Below, in pieces: positions 15,818 through 24,070 of a stretch of 25,078 nt of DNA; position 1 is the first letter of the stretch, and the number at the start of each line of letters is the position of its first letter. The DNA is taken from NCBI GenBank assembly GCA_021774955.1, contig JAJFIN010000437.1, positions 1 through 25,078 of the forward strand. The letters are read 5' to 3'. The notes beneath the pieces were generated by a model. The model saw only the letters and a list, made by a program, of their open reading frames with translations, was not told the DNA's origin and did no database searches. Origin of the DNA: Alphaproteobacteria bacterium. Its GTDB lineage: Bacteria; Pseudomonadota; Alphaproteobacteria; M2410. A program made the translations under genes and the position numbers.

Positions 15818-17527
15818 GTGACGACGCACACCGAACAACGGGTTTCTGAAATCGCCGGGGCGGCCTCTCGGTCGCTATTCCACTCGCTGAGACGGCGTTA
15901 CTTTCGCACATGGTATTACAATTGGCGCTTGCGGGGCCCCGTACCTGACCGGGTAGAATTTTCTCCGAAGCCCGAACGCACGCCTCAATCCAGTATCGCT
16001 GACCAAATCCTGCAAGGGCGATATGTGCTGCCTGGCGGACAAGTGCGGATGACCGGCGGCACACCGTGGGAAGCAGAAGTGCCTAACCGCCAATGGGATG
16101 GAGCGCTTCATGGCTTTCGCTGGATGTCTCATTTTCAAGCGCGCCCTGGAGAAGACACATCACGCCACGCTCGTTGGCTGATCACGACCTGGCTTAATAA
16201 ATATCGCCGCTGTACGGGGCTTGCTTGGGAGCCTCATATCATTGCGCACCGTCTGGTCTCCTGGGCAACCAATTGGGAAATGATTTCACAGGGAGCGGAC
16301 CTTATTTGGCGCAGCTCCATTTTACGCCACATGGAACGCCAAGCCCGTCATTTGCGACGCACGGTCAAAATGGCGCCCGAGGGATTGCCGCGCTTTGACG
16401 CCGCGCTTGGTTTAGTGATGAGTGGGCTTATTTTCCCCGAGGCGCGTCGGCGCGTCGACAAAGGGTTGTCCCTGTTAGACCGGGAAATGTCAGCACAGAT
16501 TTTGGCCGATGGTGGCCACGTTACGCGGTCGCCGGAAATTTTGCTGGAAACTTTACTAGGGCTTCTCACCTTGCGTGAGGCGTTGATGGCGCTCGGTCAG
16601 CATGTGCCGGAACGCTTGAGTATTGCGATAGACCGGATGGCGCCGGCGCTTGATTTCTTCTGCATGGGCGATGGCCGGTTCGGCCTTTTTAATGGCAGCC
16701 ATGAGGGTGATCCTCTGGCGATCAAGCGGGCGCTCGCGGGCGGTACGATTGGCGGTAGCCCTGTGACGCAGATGCCCTATATGGGTTTTAATCGAATGAC
16801 CGCCAAAAAAACTGTGGTGCTGGTCGATACCGGTGGCCCGCCGCCAGCGCCCTTTAATCAGATGGCCCATGCGGGTTGCCTGTCTTTTGAAATGAGCGTG
16901 GCTAAATATCGGATGGTCACGAATTGTGGGGCGATTGCGGTCCAGGGTCCTGAATGGAGCCAAGCCATGCGTGCGACGTCCGCCCATTCGACCTTGGCGA
17001 TTGATCAAGTTTCAAGTGGGGCCTTTCTCGATACGGGATTTGCTGAAAGGTTGTTTGGCCCGCGTTTGGTCGGCAAGCCCGATCATGTTGAAGCCACCCG
17101 TCATGAAAAGGAAGAAGGTGTATGGCTCGACATGACCCATGATGGGTTTGTTGAAGATTATGGGCTCAAACATGAACGCCGACTTTATCTCGATGCCAGC
17201 GGTAATGACCTGCGCGGTGAGGATGTTCTGATACTGGTTGATGAAGCGCAAGGGCCAACAATTGGCCGAGAAGTTCAAATACGGTTTCACCTCCACCCGG
17301 ACTTGCGGACCTCTTTGGCTCAAGACCGGTCGAATGTGTTGCTCGTGTTGCCCAACAAGTCGGGCTGGAAATTTCGCGCTGCGGGCGGTGAGATTTCCCT
17401 GGAAGATAGTGTCTATGCCGGTGATGGGCGGTCGGTAAAGCGTTGCAAGCAGATTGTCGTGAGCGCCAAAGACCTTGCCCAGGGAGCTAAAATCAATTGG
17501 GCTTTCAAGCGCTTAGAGAGTGAATAG
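15818..17527 (+). CDS. Heparinase II/III-like protein
   Basis: About 569 residues from the GTG at 15818, which has GGGGAAGG just upstream; a TTG at 15800, directly after the rpe stop, is an alternative adding six residues. The N-terminal half is helical (alpha/alpha-toroid type, with HGFRWMSHFQARPG and NKYRRCTGLAWEPHIIAHRLVSWATN). The C-terminal half is beta-rich and matches the heparinase II/III-like domain, including FNQMAHAGCLSFEMSVAKYR, MVTNCGA and RATSAHSTLAIDQ. Such proteins are predicted polysaccharide lyases, but this alphaproteobacterial rpe-purH-linked group has no signal peptide visible here and no known substrate. A role on a cell-wall or capsule glycan is only a guess. Confidence 0.88.
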   Translation: MTTHTEQRVSEIAGAASRSLFHSLRRRYFRTWYYNWRLRGPVPDRVEFSPKPERTPQSSIADQILQGRYVLPGGQVRMTGGTPWEAEVPNRQWDGALHGFRWMSHFQARPGEDTSRHARWLITTWLNKYRRCTGLAWEPHIIAHRLVSWATNWEMISQGADLIWRSSILRHMERQARHLRRTVKMAPEGLPRFDAALGLVMSGLIFPEARRRVDKGLSLLDREMSAQILADGGHVTRSPEILLETLLGLLTLREALMALGQHVPERLSIAIDRMAPALDFFCMGDGRFGLFNGSHEGDPLAIKRALAGGTIGGSPVTQMPYMGFNRMTAKKTVVLVDTGGPPPAPFNQMAHAGCLSFEMSVAKYRMVTNCGAIAVQGPEWSQAMRATSAHSTLAIDQVSSGAFLDTGFAERLFGPRLVGKPDHVEATRHEKEEGVWLDMTHDGFVEDYGLKHERRLYLDASGNDLRGEDVLILVDEAQGPTIGREVQIRFHLHPDLRTSLAQDRSNVLLVLPNKSGWKFRAAGGEISLEDSVYAGDGRSVKRCKQIVVSAKDLAQGAKINWAFKRLESE

Positions 17528-17629
17528 GGTTGAGGATAATTTGTCTCGCTTGAGCCTCTTTTAGCTGGTGACTTTTCATGCTATCGCAGCGCCCTGATTC
17601 CGACTTCCCACAAAGAAAGCCTGTAACTC

Positions 17630-19213
17630 ATGAGCGAGCCGATCAAGCGAGCCCTCCTTTCCGTTTCCGATAAATCCGGCCTGGTGCCGTTTGCGCAAGT
17701 CTTGGCCAAACACGGTGTTGAACTTTTATCCACCGGTGGCACGGCGCGGGCGTTGAAAGAAGCAGGGCTCGAGGTGATCGATGTTTCTGATTATACCGGC
17801 TTCCCGGAAATGATGGATGGCCGAGTAAAAACGTTACACCCCAAAGTTCATGGCGGCCTGCTCGCGGTGCGTAATAACGCCGACCATCTCGAAGCGATGA
17901 AGACGCATGATATTGGTCCGATTGATCTGGTGGTGGTCAATCTCTATCCGTTTGAAGAAACGGTTGCCAAGGGTGGCGATTACGACAGCTGCATTGAGAA
18001 CATTGATATTGGTGGTCCAGCGATGATCCGCTCGGCGGCAAAGAACCATGCCTTTGTCACCATCGTTGTCGATGTCGAAGATTATGATCGTGTGCTGAGC
18101 GATATGGAAGCTCATAATGGCGCGACGGCTATGGACACGAGGAAAAACCTAGCGGCAAAAGCTTACGCCCGCACGGGCGCTTATGATGCGGCGATCAGTT
18201 CCTGGTTTGCCGAACAGGTGGATACCTTTGCGCCGGAACGCCGCGCCTTTGCCGGAACGCTTCGCCAGACCTTGCGCTACGGCGAAAACCCACATCAACA
18301 GGCGGCATTCTATGTCACGGGCGATGCCCGGCCTGGTGTTGCTTCAGCACGCCAGCTTCAAGGCAAAGAGCTTTCTTATAACAATATCAACGATACCGAT
18401 GCGGCGTTTGAACTGGTGGGTGAATTTGACCCGGCTCAAGGGCCGGCGGTGGCAATTATCAAACATGCAAACCCCTGCGGTGTTGCGAGAGGCGTGACGC
18501 TCACAGAAGCCTATAAAAAAGCACTGGCGTGCGATTCTGTGAGTGCTTTCGGGGGCATCATCGCACTTAATTCATCTCTCGATGAGACGACGGCACAAGA
18601 GATCGCCAAGATCTTCACCGAAGTGATTATTGCTCCCGATGCCGATGAGGCCGCACAAGCCGTGATCGCGCAGAAGAAAAACTTGCGCCTTCTGTTGACT
18701 GGCGGCCTGCCGGATCCCGTGGCTGAGGGCTTGACCGTTCGCACCGTGGCGGGCGGCTATCTCGTGCAAAATCGCGATGCCGGAAAGATTGGTCGAGATG
18801 ATCTCAAGGTGGTTACGAAAAGGACGCCTACGGAGCAAGAGTTCGAAGACCTGCTGTTCGCGTTCACCATTGCTAAACATGTAAAATCAAACACTATTGT
18901 CTATGCCAAAGACGGGGCAACAGTGGGTATTGGGGCTGGGCAAATGAGCCGGATCGATTCCGCCCGGATTGCCGCCTGCAAAGCCCAGGACGCGGCGGAA
19001 ACCTTGGGATTGGCCGCGCCTTTGACGATAGGGTCGGCGGTCGCGTCTGACGCGTTTTTCCCGTTTGCCGATGGGCTTCTGGCCGCGGCCGAAGCGGGTG
19101 CGACATCGGTCATCCAGCCCGGCGGCTCGATCCGCGATGATGAAGTGATCGCGACGGCTGATGAGGTCGGCCTCGCCATGGTCTTCACCGGCATGCGGCA
19201 CTTTAAGCATTAA
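17630..19213 (+). CDS. purH: Bifunctional AICAR transformylase / IMP cyclohydrolase
   Basis: A 527-residue enzyme catalysing the last two steps of IMP synthesis. The N-terminal cyclohydrolase domain (about 1-195) begins ALLSVSDKSGL and contains LLSTGGTARALKEAG and EMMDGRVKTLHPKVHGG. The C-terminal transformylase domain carries LRYGENPHQQAAFY, the catalytic Lys278-His279 in KHANPCGVA, SAFGGIIALN, and GIGAGQMSRIDSARIA. The length is typical. The ribosome binding site is weak (AAGAAAG). The gene lies 102 bases after the heparinase-like gene, which is long enough for its own promoter, though I cannot pick one with confidence. A palindromic repeat follows the stop. Confidence 0.97.
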   Translation: MSEPIKRALLSVSDKSGLVPFAQVLAKHGVELLSTGGTARALKEAGLEVIDVSDYTGFPEMMDGRVKTLHPKVHGGLLAVRNNADHLEAMKTHDIGPIDLVVVNLYPFEETVAKGGDYDSCIENIDIGGPAMIRSAAKNHAFVTIVVDVEDYDRVLSDMEAHNGATAMDTRKNLAAKAYARTGAYDAAISSWFAEQVDTFAPERRAFAGTLRQTLRYGENPHQQAAFYVTGDARPGVASARQLQGKELSYNNINDTDAAFELVGEFDPAQGPAVAIIKHANPCGVARGVTLTEAYKKALACDSVSAFGGIIALNSSLDETTAQEIAKIFTEVIIAPDADEAAQAVIAQKKNLRLLLTGGLPDPVAEGLTVRTVAGGYLVQNRDAGKIGRDDLKVVTKRTPTEQEFEDLLFAFTIAKHVKSNTIVYAKDGATVGIGAGQMSRIDSARIAACKAQDAAETLGLAAPLTIGSAVASDAFFPFADGLLAAAEAGATSVIQPGGSIRDDEVIATADEVGLAMVFTGMRHFKH

Positions 19214-19237
19214 TGAGAAGAAGCTTTTTCGATTCTT

Positions 19238-19314
19238 GTCATTCCGCGACTTGGTCGCGGAATCCATCTGACTCACAATCTTCCGTAGACCCCGCGATCA
19301 AGTCGCGGGGTGAC
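19238..19314. repeat. Double-hairpin intergenic palindromic repeat
   Basis: Two self-complementary units, 19238-19264 and 19288-19314, lie in inverted orientation. The first holds TTCCGCGAC-TTG-GTCGCGGAA (9-bp stem). The second holds CCCCGCGA-TCAAG-TCGCGGGG (8-bp stem, plus a G-T pair). The units are also reverse complements of each other at 22 of 27 positions, so one long hairpin is an alternative fold. GTCATYCCGCGACTTGRTCG-type elements are, from memory, a widespread dispersed repeat in alphaproteobacterial intergenic DNA. It lies between convergent purH and the RsmC-like gene and may end transcription from both sides. Confidence 0.85.
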
Positions 19315-19331
19315 GAGGGTGAAAATGGGAC

Positions 19332-20330
19332 TTAATTCTCCCCCCGCCAAATGCGATAACTTCTATTCTCCGCTTGCAGATCAACTTTTTTGAAGCTCGC
19401 TTCCAGTAATCTTTGCGCAGGCGTCGCGCGTTGAACCACGATCAGCAGTGCGCCTTTTTTAGTGAGGTGATCTGGAGCCTTCACACACAGGTCTTCCAAA
19501 ATGTCGAAGGTTTGGGACTTACCGCTGTGGAGTGGTGGGTTTGAGATGATGAGATCGAATTTGGGTAGCGCCGCGCAGAGTTTGTTATCGTTAATCAGTT
19601 TCGCATCCGGAACATTTCCACACGCAGCTTCGAGCGCCAAGCGGTCATTGTCTAAAATACTGAGAGCGGTTCTTGGTTTGGTCAAGCGAACGGCGGCGGC
19701 AATGACACCGGTACCGCAAGCAAAGTCGAGCACGCAGGCTTCATCCTTGAGGGTTGGAAAGTTTTCCAACAATAACGCCGTGCCCGGATCAAGTATGCCC
19801 TTGGCAAACAGACCGGGATAGGAGACGAGGGGAATGTCGCCTTGTGGTGTGGTGATCATGTTTACTTGTTTCCATGCGCTGAATGGTGCGCGCGGTTTTT
19901 CTTGCGTGGCGCGTGCCTGCCACAGACGGGAATGATGTTTTGTTGCGATTGCCTCGCTTTGATCGAACAAGGGCGCGAGACGTTTCCCCGCCGATTTAAT
20001 ACCTTCATCATTGGCACCAAAAAGATAGAGGGAACCGTCATCGGTGAGCATGGAACGGACCGCGTGAAGTGTCAGCGTCAATTCATCATTCGAACGGGGC
20101 AACCTCACGAGTGCTGTTTTGTAGGGGCCGCCTTGCGGCCAGGGTGTTGGGGATCGGCCCTCTGTGAAGCGCCGGTCCCAGCGCTGCCATTCCTGTTTAA
20201 CTTCATCAAGGGCGCGGCCAAGATGAGGTGTTGGATCGCTGACTAACAGAACAGGGCCTTCCACCGGCGTATGGGCAAGATGGTCAGTCATGATCTGTGC
20301 GGCTCGGCGATCGTGATCGGCGCTTGTCAT
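19332..20330 (-). CDS. RsmC-like class I methyltransferase
   Basis: A 332-residue SAM-dependent methyltransferase. Residues 1-150 form a degenerate N-terminal domain, and the catalytic domain has VLDFACGTGVIAAA (motif I, 202-208 core) and LIISNPPLHSGK (264-270 core). NPPLHSG corresponds to the NPPFH[ST]G motif of guanine-N2 rRNA methyltransferases such as RsmC (16S G1207) and RlmG. The duplicated-domain length of about 330 residues agrees with RsmC. Leu in place of Phe in the motif is a modest departure. The start ATG overlaps the TGA of the Rieske gene (ATGA), so translation is coupled. RsmC is the best guess, but another RNA guanine target is possible. Confidence 0.82.
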   Translation of the reverse strand: MTSADHDRRAAQIMTDHLAHTPVEGPVLLVSDPTPHLGRALDEVKQEWQRWDRRFTEGRSPTPWPQGGPYKTALVRLPRSNDELTLTLHAVRSMLTDDGSLYLFGANDEGIKSAGKRLAPLFDQSEAIATKHHSRLWQARATQEKPRAPFSAWKQVNMITTPQGDIPLVSYPGLFAKGILDPGTALLLENFPTLKDEACVLDFACGTGVIAAAVRLTKPRTALSILDNDRLALEAACGNVPDAKLINDNKLCAALPKFDLIISNPPLHSGKSQTFDILEDLCVKAPDHLTKKGALLIVVQRATPAQRLLEASFKKVDLQAENRSYRIWRGEN

Positions 20331-20701
20331 GTCTTTGTCTCAGCAATGACGATCAAGCCGTCCCGAATTTCGACGGGGATGGGGATAAGGTTTTTGCCTT
20401 TGCACGGACCCTCGACGCAGTGGCCCGATTGGGGATCGAATTCCGCCCCATGCGAGCCACAGAGAAGCCGTTCTTTGTTGGCGGTGAAAAACCTGTTTTC
20501 AACAAAGTCGAGCGGGTGGCGGGCGTGCGGACATTGGTTGACATAGGCGTGCAGCTCACCTTCTTGCCGGACGACAAACATAGCAAATTGCATCGGCCCG
20601 TCAGAAAAACGAAATCCGCGCCCCGCATTGTCCAAGATTTCATCGGCGCGGCAAAGCGCAAGGCCAGGGGCAGGTGCTGCGGGGAGGAGATGCCATGTCA
20701 T
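20327..20701 (-). CDS. Rieske [2Fe-2S] ferredoxin-like protein
   Basis: A 124-residue soluble protein of the Rieske fold. Cluster ligands are Cys57 and His59 in CPHARHPLD and Cys81 and His84 in CGSHGAEFDPQSGHC. Cys95 and Cys100 are additional cysteines in the third loop (HCVEGPC). There is no membrane anchor or signal sequence, so it is a cytoplasmic electron carrier or a small oxygenase-type component without its catalytic subunit nearby. It lies 27 bases after the EVE gene and its stop overlaps the methyltransferase start. The SD is weak (GACCGG). The partner is unknown. Confidence 0.9.
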   Translation of the reverse strand: MTWHLLPAAPAPGLALCRADEILDNAGRGFRFSDGPMQFAMFVVRQEGELHAYVNQCPHARHPLDFVENRFFTANKERLLCGSHGAEFDPQSGHCVEGPCKGKNLIPIPVEIRDGLIVIAETKT

Positions 20702-20728
20702 CCGGTCAAGTCCAGGCGTTCACAGGTT

Positions 20729-21154
20729 TCACGGCGCTTTCTTCAACCCGCCCATTTTGCAAACGAGCTTCCATTGGGCGGGTGAAACCGGCGCCACGGA
20801 GAGGCGCGAATGTTTGACGAGCGGCATTTCGGCGAGTTTGGGTTCGGCTTTGACTTGGGCGAGCGTCACCGGCTCGGGCACGGGCATCACCGCTTCGACA
20901 TCGACCATGCCGAAATATTTCTTCGGGTCGGTGTGGTCGGGATAATGTTCTTTGATCACGCGGACAATGCCGACGATCTGTTTTTCGTTGACCGAGTGAT
21001 AGAAGAAGCCGAGATCGCCGATCTTCATGGCTTTCATATTATTGTTGGCTTGATAGTTTCGGACACCGTCCCAGTGCTCACCCTTCTTGCCGCGCTTGAC
21101 CTGTTGGTCCCAAGACCACGTGCCGGGTTCAGATTTAAATAGCCAATAGGCCAT
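20729..21154 (-). CDS. EVE-domain protein
   Basis: A 141-residue protein that is almost entirely one EVE domain (PUA-like fold, related to YTH). Characteristic segments are the N-terminal YWLFKSEPGTWSWDQQ, WDGVRNYQANNNMKAMKIGD, GFFYHSVNEKQIVGIVRVIKE and the C-terminal MPLVKHSRLSVAPVSPAQW. The aromatic cage of EVE/YTH domains binds modified bases in nucleic acid, and bacterial stand-alone members are thought to recognise RNA or damaged or modified DNA; the ligand here is unknown. GAGGAG eight bases upstream fixes the start. It sits between YciI and the Rieske gene in an apparent five-gene operon; gpsA-YciI-EVE is a frequent alphaproteobacterial order. Confidence 0.93.
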   Translation of the reverse strand: MAYWLFKSEPGTWSWDQQVKRGKKGEHWDGVRNYQANNNMKAMKIGDLGFFYHSVNEKQIVGIVRVIKEHYPDHTDPKKYFGMVDVEAVMPVPEPVTLAQVKAEPKLAEMPLVKHSRLSVAPVSPAQWKLVCKMGGLKKAP

Positions 21155-21181
21155 GCATTTTTCTCCTCGCGCGTGAGTAAT

Positions 21182-21466
21182 TTAAGCGGGTGAATTGATC
21201 AGCCAGTTAAAAGGGTGGATGTCGACATTGGCGAAAAGACCAGCCTTGGCATAAGGGTCACTCGCCGCCCATTCCTCAACCTCGGCTTTGCTGTCTGCCT
21301 CAACGATAATCAGGCTGCCGATCATTGTACCGTCCTCATCAAGATACGGGCCGCCAACTTTAATCGGCAGTTTGCTATCGGCGACATGAGCAAGATGGGC
21401 CTCACGGTTGGCCTGTCTTAGGCCGACGCTGTCTGGTTTGTCGGTGCAATAGAGAAGAAAGTGCAT
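21182..21466 (-). CDS. YciI-family protein
   Basis: A 94-residue protein of the YciI family (ferredoxin-like, dimeric alpha-beta barrel). It has the conserved His in REAHLAHV and the ASDPYAKAGLF motif with the conserved Asp-Pro that pairs with that His. A GGPYLDEDGTMIGSLIIVEA strand-loop is also typical. Characterised relatives remove chloride or act as dehalogenase or dioxygenase-like domains, but most have no assigned reaction. I start at ATG 21464-21466, where the family begins (MHFLLYCTDKP); an ATG 48 bases upstream adds an unconserved tail. It lies between gpsA and the EVE gene. Confidence 0.9.
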   Translation of the reverse strand: MHFLLYCTDKPDSVGLRQANREAHLAHVADSKLPIKVGGPYLDEDGTMIGSLIIVEADSKAEVEEWAASDPYAKAGLFANVDIHPFNWLINSPA

Positions 21467-21544
21467 TGGGGTCCGTTTTGTTTGGGGTGGAAGGGCGTTG
21501 AATGGGCAGCACAATAGTCAAGGATTGATGGCGATGCTAGGGGC

Positions 21545-22543
21545 TCAAACCTCACTTTTGAAGGGCCGGTTTAAAAGGTCGATAATGGCTTTGTCTAAAC
21601 TTTTTTCGCCGGAGATGATGGCGTCGACGGCTTCGGCGATGGGCATTTCGATGTTGTGTTTTTTGGCCAGCGCGACAACGGCTTGGGCGGAGTAGACGCC
21701 TTCGGTGACCGAGTTGCGGGCGCCGAGGATGTTGTCGAGACTTCGGCCTTGGCCAAGCGCAAAGCCCAGCGACATGTTGCGCGATTGCTTTGAATTGCAG
21801 GTCAGCACCAGGTCACCGAGACCGGAAAGGCCGCCCATGGTTTCACGTTTTGCGCCCATGGCCACGCCGAGGCGCACTAGTTCGGCAAAGCCGCGCGTGG
21901 TGAGTGCTGCGCGAGCGCTTTCGCCAAAGTGTTTGCCTTCGACAATACCGCAAGCAATGGCCAGCACGTTTTTGACCGAGCCGCCGAGTTCAGCGCCGAT
22001 CGGATCGTCGCTTAAATAGGGCCGGAAGGTAGCGAGACCGACGACTTGTTGTAGTTGTGCGCCGAGCGCCGCGTCAGAGCAGGCGAGCGTCACCGCGGTT
22101 GGCATGCCCATGGCAACGTCAGCGGCAAAGCTCGGACCCGATAGGATCGCTTGGGGGTATTCAGGCGCCACTTCGCCGATCACTTCAGTCATCATTTTAA
22201 GCGTACCGCGCTCAATGCCCTTGGAGCAGATGATGAGGGGCACGGGCTTGTCCATATTGGTCGCGAGATCTTTCATGACCGCGCGCGCATGCTGGGCTGG
22301 GGCGACAAACAGGATGGCCTCGACATCGTGAAGATCGGCATAATCATTAGTGGCGGTGACGTTCTTCTCGACCTCGATACCGGGCAGGTAGAGATCGTTG
22401 AGGCGGGTGGCGCTGATCGATTTAACGACCTCTTCCTCGCGCGCCCATAGGCTTACCGCGCGTTCTTCATCGCCGGCGCGGGCCGCAACACAGGCCAAAG
22501 CGGTCCCCCAAGCGCCCGCGCCGACTACACCAATTCTTTTCAT
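21545..22543 (-). CDS. gpsA: Glycerol-3-phosphate dehydrogenase [NAD(P)+]
   Basis: A 332-residue cytosolic enzyme reducing dihydroxyacetone phosphate to sn-glycerol 3-phosphate for phospholipid synthesis. The Rossmann motif is GAGAWGTALA (8-17). ICSKGI contains the substrate-contacting Lys109, and GGSVKNVLAIACGI contains the catalytic Lys191; GLGDLVLTC (241-249) carries the conserved Asp. The length is standard. GAGG five bases upstream supports the start. It heads a minus-strand run with YciI, EVE, Rieske and RsmC-like genes. Divergently, a TetR regulator begins 103 bases away. Confidence 0.96.
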   Translation of the reverse strand: MKRIGVVGAGAWGTALACVAARAGDEERAVSLWAREEEVVKSISATRLNDLYLPGIEVEKNVTATNDYADLHDVEAILFVAPAQHARAVMKDLATNMDKPVPLIICSKGIERGTLKMMTEVIGEVAPEYPQAILSGPSFAADVAMGMPTAVTLACSDAALGAQLQQVVGLATFRPYLSDDPIGAELGGSVKNVLAIACGIVEGKHFGESARAALTTRGFAELVRLGVAMGAKRETMGGLSGLGDLVLTCNSKQSRNMSLGFALGQGRSLDNILGARNSVTEGVYSAQAVVALAKKHNIEMPIAEAVDAIISGEKSLDKAIIDLLNRPFKSEV

Positions 22544-22580
22544 ATTTGCCTCGGCTGTTGCGATGCGACTGAGAATAGTG

Positions 22581-22618
22581 AATCAATCGTTGATTGTTCA
22601 CGGATGGGTTTTTATTGT
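22581..22618 (+). promoter_or_regulatory. Predicted tetR promoter with overlapping operator
   Basis: The palindrome AATCAATCGTTGATT (22581-22595, arms of six around TCG) overlaps a -35-like TTGATT (22590-22595), which is 17 bases from a -10-like TATTGT (22613-22618). Transcription would start near 22625, giving a leader of about 22 bases to ATG 22647. An operator placed over the -35 box fits autorepression by the TetR protein encoded just downstream. It could also influence divergent gpsA. The sequence is seen; binding is inferred. Confidence 0.5.
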
Positions 22619-22646
22619 CAGTTCATGGACGCAGGTTTTAAGAAAA

Positions 22647-23291
22647 ATGCGTAAGGAAGACAAGATAATCAAAGCCATAGTGGCGGCGGCGCGTCAGCGC
22701 TTCACTCATTATGGCTTCGGCAAGACGACCATGGCTGAGGTTGCGCGTGACTGCAATATGTCACCGGGTAATCTTTATCGTTATTTCCCAGGTAAGCTAG
22801 ATATTGCCGCGGAAATCGCCCGCGAAACGTCGGAAGCCCAATTTGCTGAGCTTGAAAAGATCTTGGTCTGCCCGGATCTGAGTGCGGCGGAGAAATTACG
22901 GCTCTATCATTTTGAAGAAATGCGGCTGACTTATCATACACTGGAGACTAGCGAAAAATTGTTTGAGATGGCCCTCCATATCCGCAATGAACGGCCGGAC
23001 TTTGCCAGTGAAAGCTTGGCGCAGGAGCGGGAATTACTGGTGAAATTTCTAAAACTGGGTGTCGAGAGCGGCGAGTTTATCTGTTCAGACCCGAGTTTTG
23101 CCGCTGAGACCATGCAGTCGGCGACGATGAAATTCAAATATCCGCAGCTTTTTTCTAATCTGACACTCGCCCAATTGGAGCGTGAGCTAGATGGCGTCCT
23201 CCAACTAATTTTAGCGGGGCTTCAAAATATTGATGTCAAAGAACATGTAGAATTTCCAAAATCTGTTATTAAATTCGAGCGGATGCAATAA
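22647..23291 (+). CDS. TetR-family transcriptional regulator
   Basis: A 214-residue protein with an N-terminal TetR DNA-binding domain. RQRFTHYGFGKTTMAEVA and the recognition helix region CNMSPGNLYRYFPGKLDI (about 35-53) match the family closely. The C-terminal ligand domain is helical and unassigned. I start at ATG 22647, just before the conserved domain; earlier in-frame ATGs would run through the predicted promoter and into the opposite strand's gpsA. Its stop is 36 bases before the ATG of the PPOX-class gene, so the regulator and the flavin enzyme are probably one operon. Confidence 0.9.
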   Translation: MRKEDKIIKAIVAAARQRFTHYGFGKTTMAEVARDCNMSPGNLYRYFPGKLDIAAEIARETSEAQFAELEKILVCPDLSAAEKLRLYHFEEMRLTYHTLETSEKLFEMALHIRNERPDFASESLAQERELLVKFLKLGVESGEFICSDPSFAAETMQSATMKFKYPQLFSNLTLAQLERELDGVLQLILAGLQNIDVKEHVEFPKSVIKFERMQ

Positions 23292-23327
23292 GGACGATTG
23301 CCCCTGCGTATTAAGGGAACTCCAATT

Positions 23328-23966
23328 ATGAAACCTGTTTCTTCTGAAAACTCTTCACACATTGTCGCTTCGGTTGAAGAACTTGAAGCGCTTTATGGCT
23401 TGCCATCGCAGCCGGCTTTGGACAAAGAGATCGAACATATTTCAGATCATTATCGTGCGTTCATTGAAAAGGCACCGTTTGTTGTTGTCGCGACCAGCGG
23501 TCCGGAAGGACTTGACTGTTCTCCGCGTGGTGATCCGGCTGGTTTCGTCCGTATACGCGATGACAAGACCGTTCTTCTGCCAGACCGGCGCGGCAATAAT
23601 CGCCTCGATACTTTGAGGAATATTGTGCGCGACCCACGCATCTCACTGTTGTTTCTGATCCCGGGTATTGGCGAGACGTTGCGAATTAATGGCCGGGCAG
23701 AGATCAATACCGACCCAGCACTATGTGAAAGTTTTCTGATGCAGGGAAAAGAACCTAAGAGCGTCGTGGTCGTTCATGTTGAGCGGATTTATTTTCAGTG
23801 TCAAAAGGCATTGGCTCGGTCGCGGCTGTGGGCCCCAGATGCGCAGATCTCGCGCACCGATCTGCCGAGCACGGGAACAATGGTTCGGGCGCTTTTGGGC
23901 GAGGATTTTGATGGTGAAAGCTATGATCGCAATTACCCCGAGCACATGAAGAAAACGATTTATTAG
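23328..23966 (+). CDS. PPOX-class FMN-binding oxidoreductase
   Basis: A 212-residue protein of the pyridoxamine 5'-phosphate oxidase-like split-barrel fold. FVVVATSGPEGLDCSPRGDP, VLLPDRRGNNRLDTLRNIV, PRISLLFLIPGIGETLRING and the C-terminal FQCQKALARSRLW match the DR_2398 / MSMEG_1061-type subgroup of predicted FMN enzymes. Members likely bind FMN or F420 and reduce small electrophiles, but the substrate here is unknown. I prefer ATG 23328 with AAGGGA about nine bases upstream; TTG 23298 is an alternative adding ten residues. It pairs with the upstream tetR gene, suggesting a small-molecule-induced detoxification unit. Confidence 0.87.
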   Translation: MKPVSSENSSHIVASVEELEALYGLPSQPALDKEIEHISDHYRAFIEKAPFVVVATSGPEGLDCSPRGDPAGFVRIRDDKTVLLPDRRGNNRLDTLRNIVRDPRISLLFLIPGIGETLRINGRAEINTDPALCESFLMQGKEPKSVVVVHVERIYFQCQKALARSRLWAPDAQISRTDLPSTGTMVRALLGEDFDGESYDRNYPEHMKKTIY

Positions 23967-24040
23967 AGCTGTTGAGCAATCTCTCAGTCTAAAACAACCC
24001 CAATTTGGTCATCGGTCACATTCTTCTAAGCCTCTGATAA

Positions 24041-24070
24041 ATAATAGATATTTCCCTCTATTATGGGAAA
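24041..24070. repeat. Two interlocking inverted repeats in an AT-rich intergenic region
   Basis: Repeat A is ATAATAGA (24041-24048) with TCTATTAT (24057-24064). Repeat B is TTTCCC (24051-24056) with GGGAAA (24065-24070). The left arm of B lies inside the loop of A. They cannot both form as RNA stems, so they are either alternative folds or DNA operator dyads. The element is about 50 bases upstream of the miniprotein's promoter-like sequence. The whole 220-base gap 23967-24186 shows no other gene. Confidence 0.4.

Noticed and set aside
22398..22646. An 83-residue N-terminal extension of the TetR protein
   Set aside because: It overlaps gpsA on the opposite strand and runs through the predicted promoter and operator; the conserved TetR domain starts right after ATG 22647.
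24041..24070. An H-type RNA pseudoknot made of the two interlocking repeats
   Set aside because: No bases remain between the end of stem A and the start of the second arm of stem B, so the loop crossing an eight-base stem would have zero length, which is sterically impossible.
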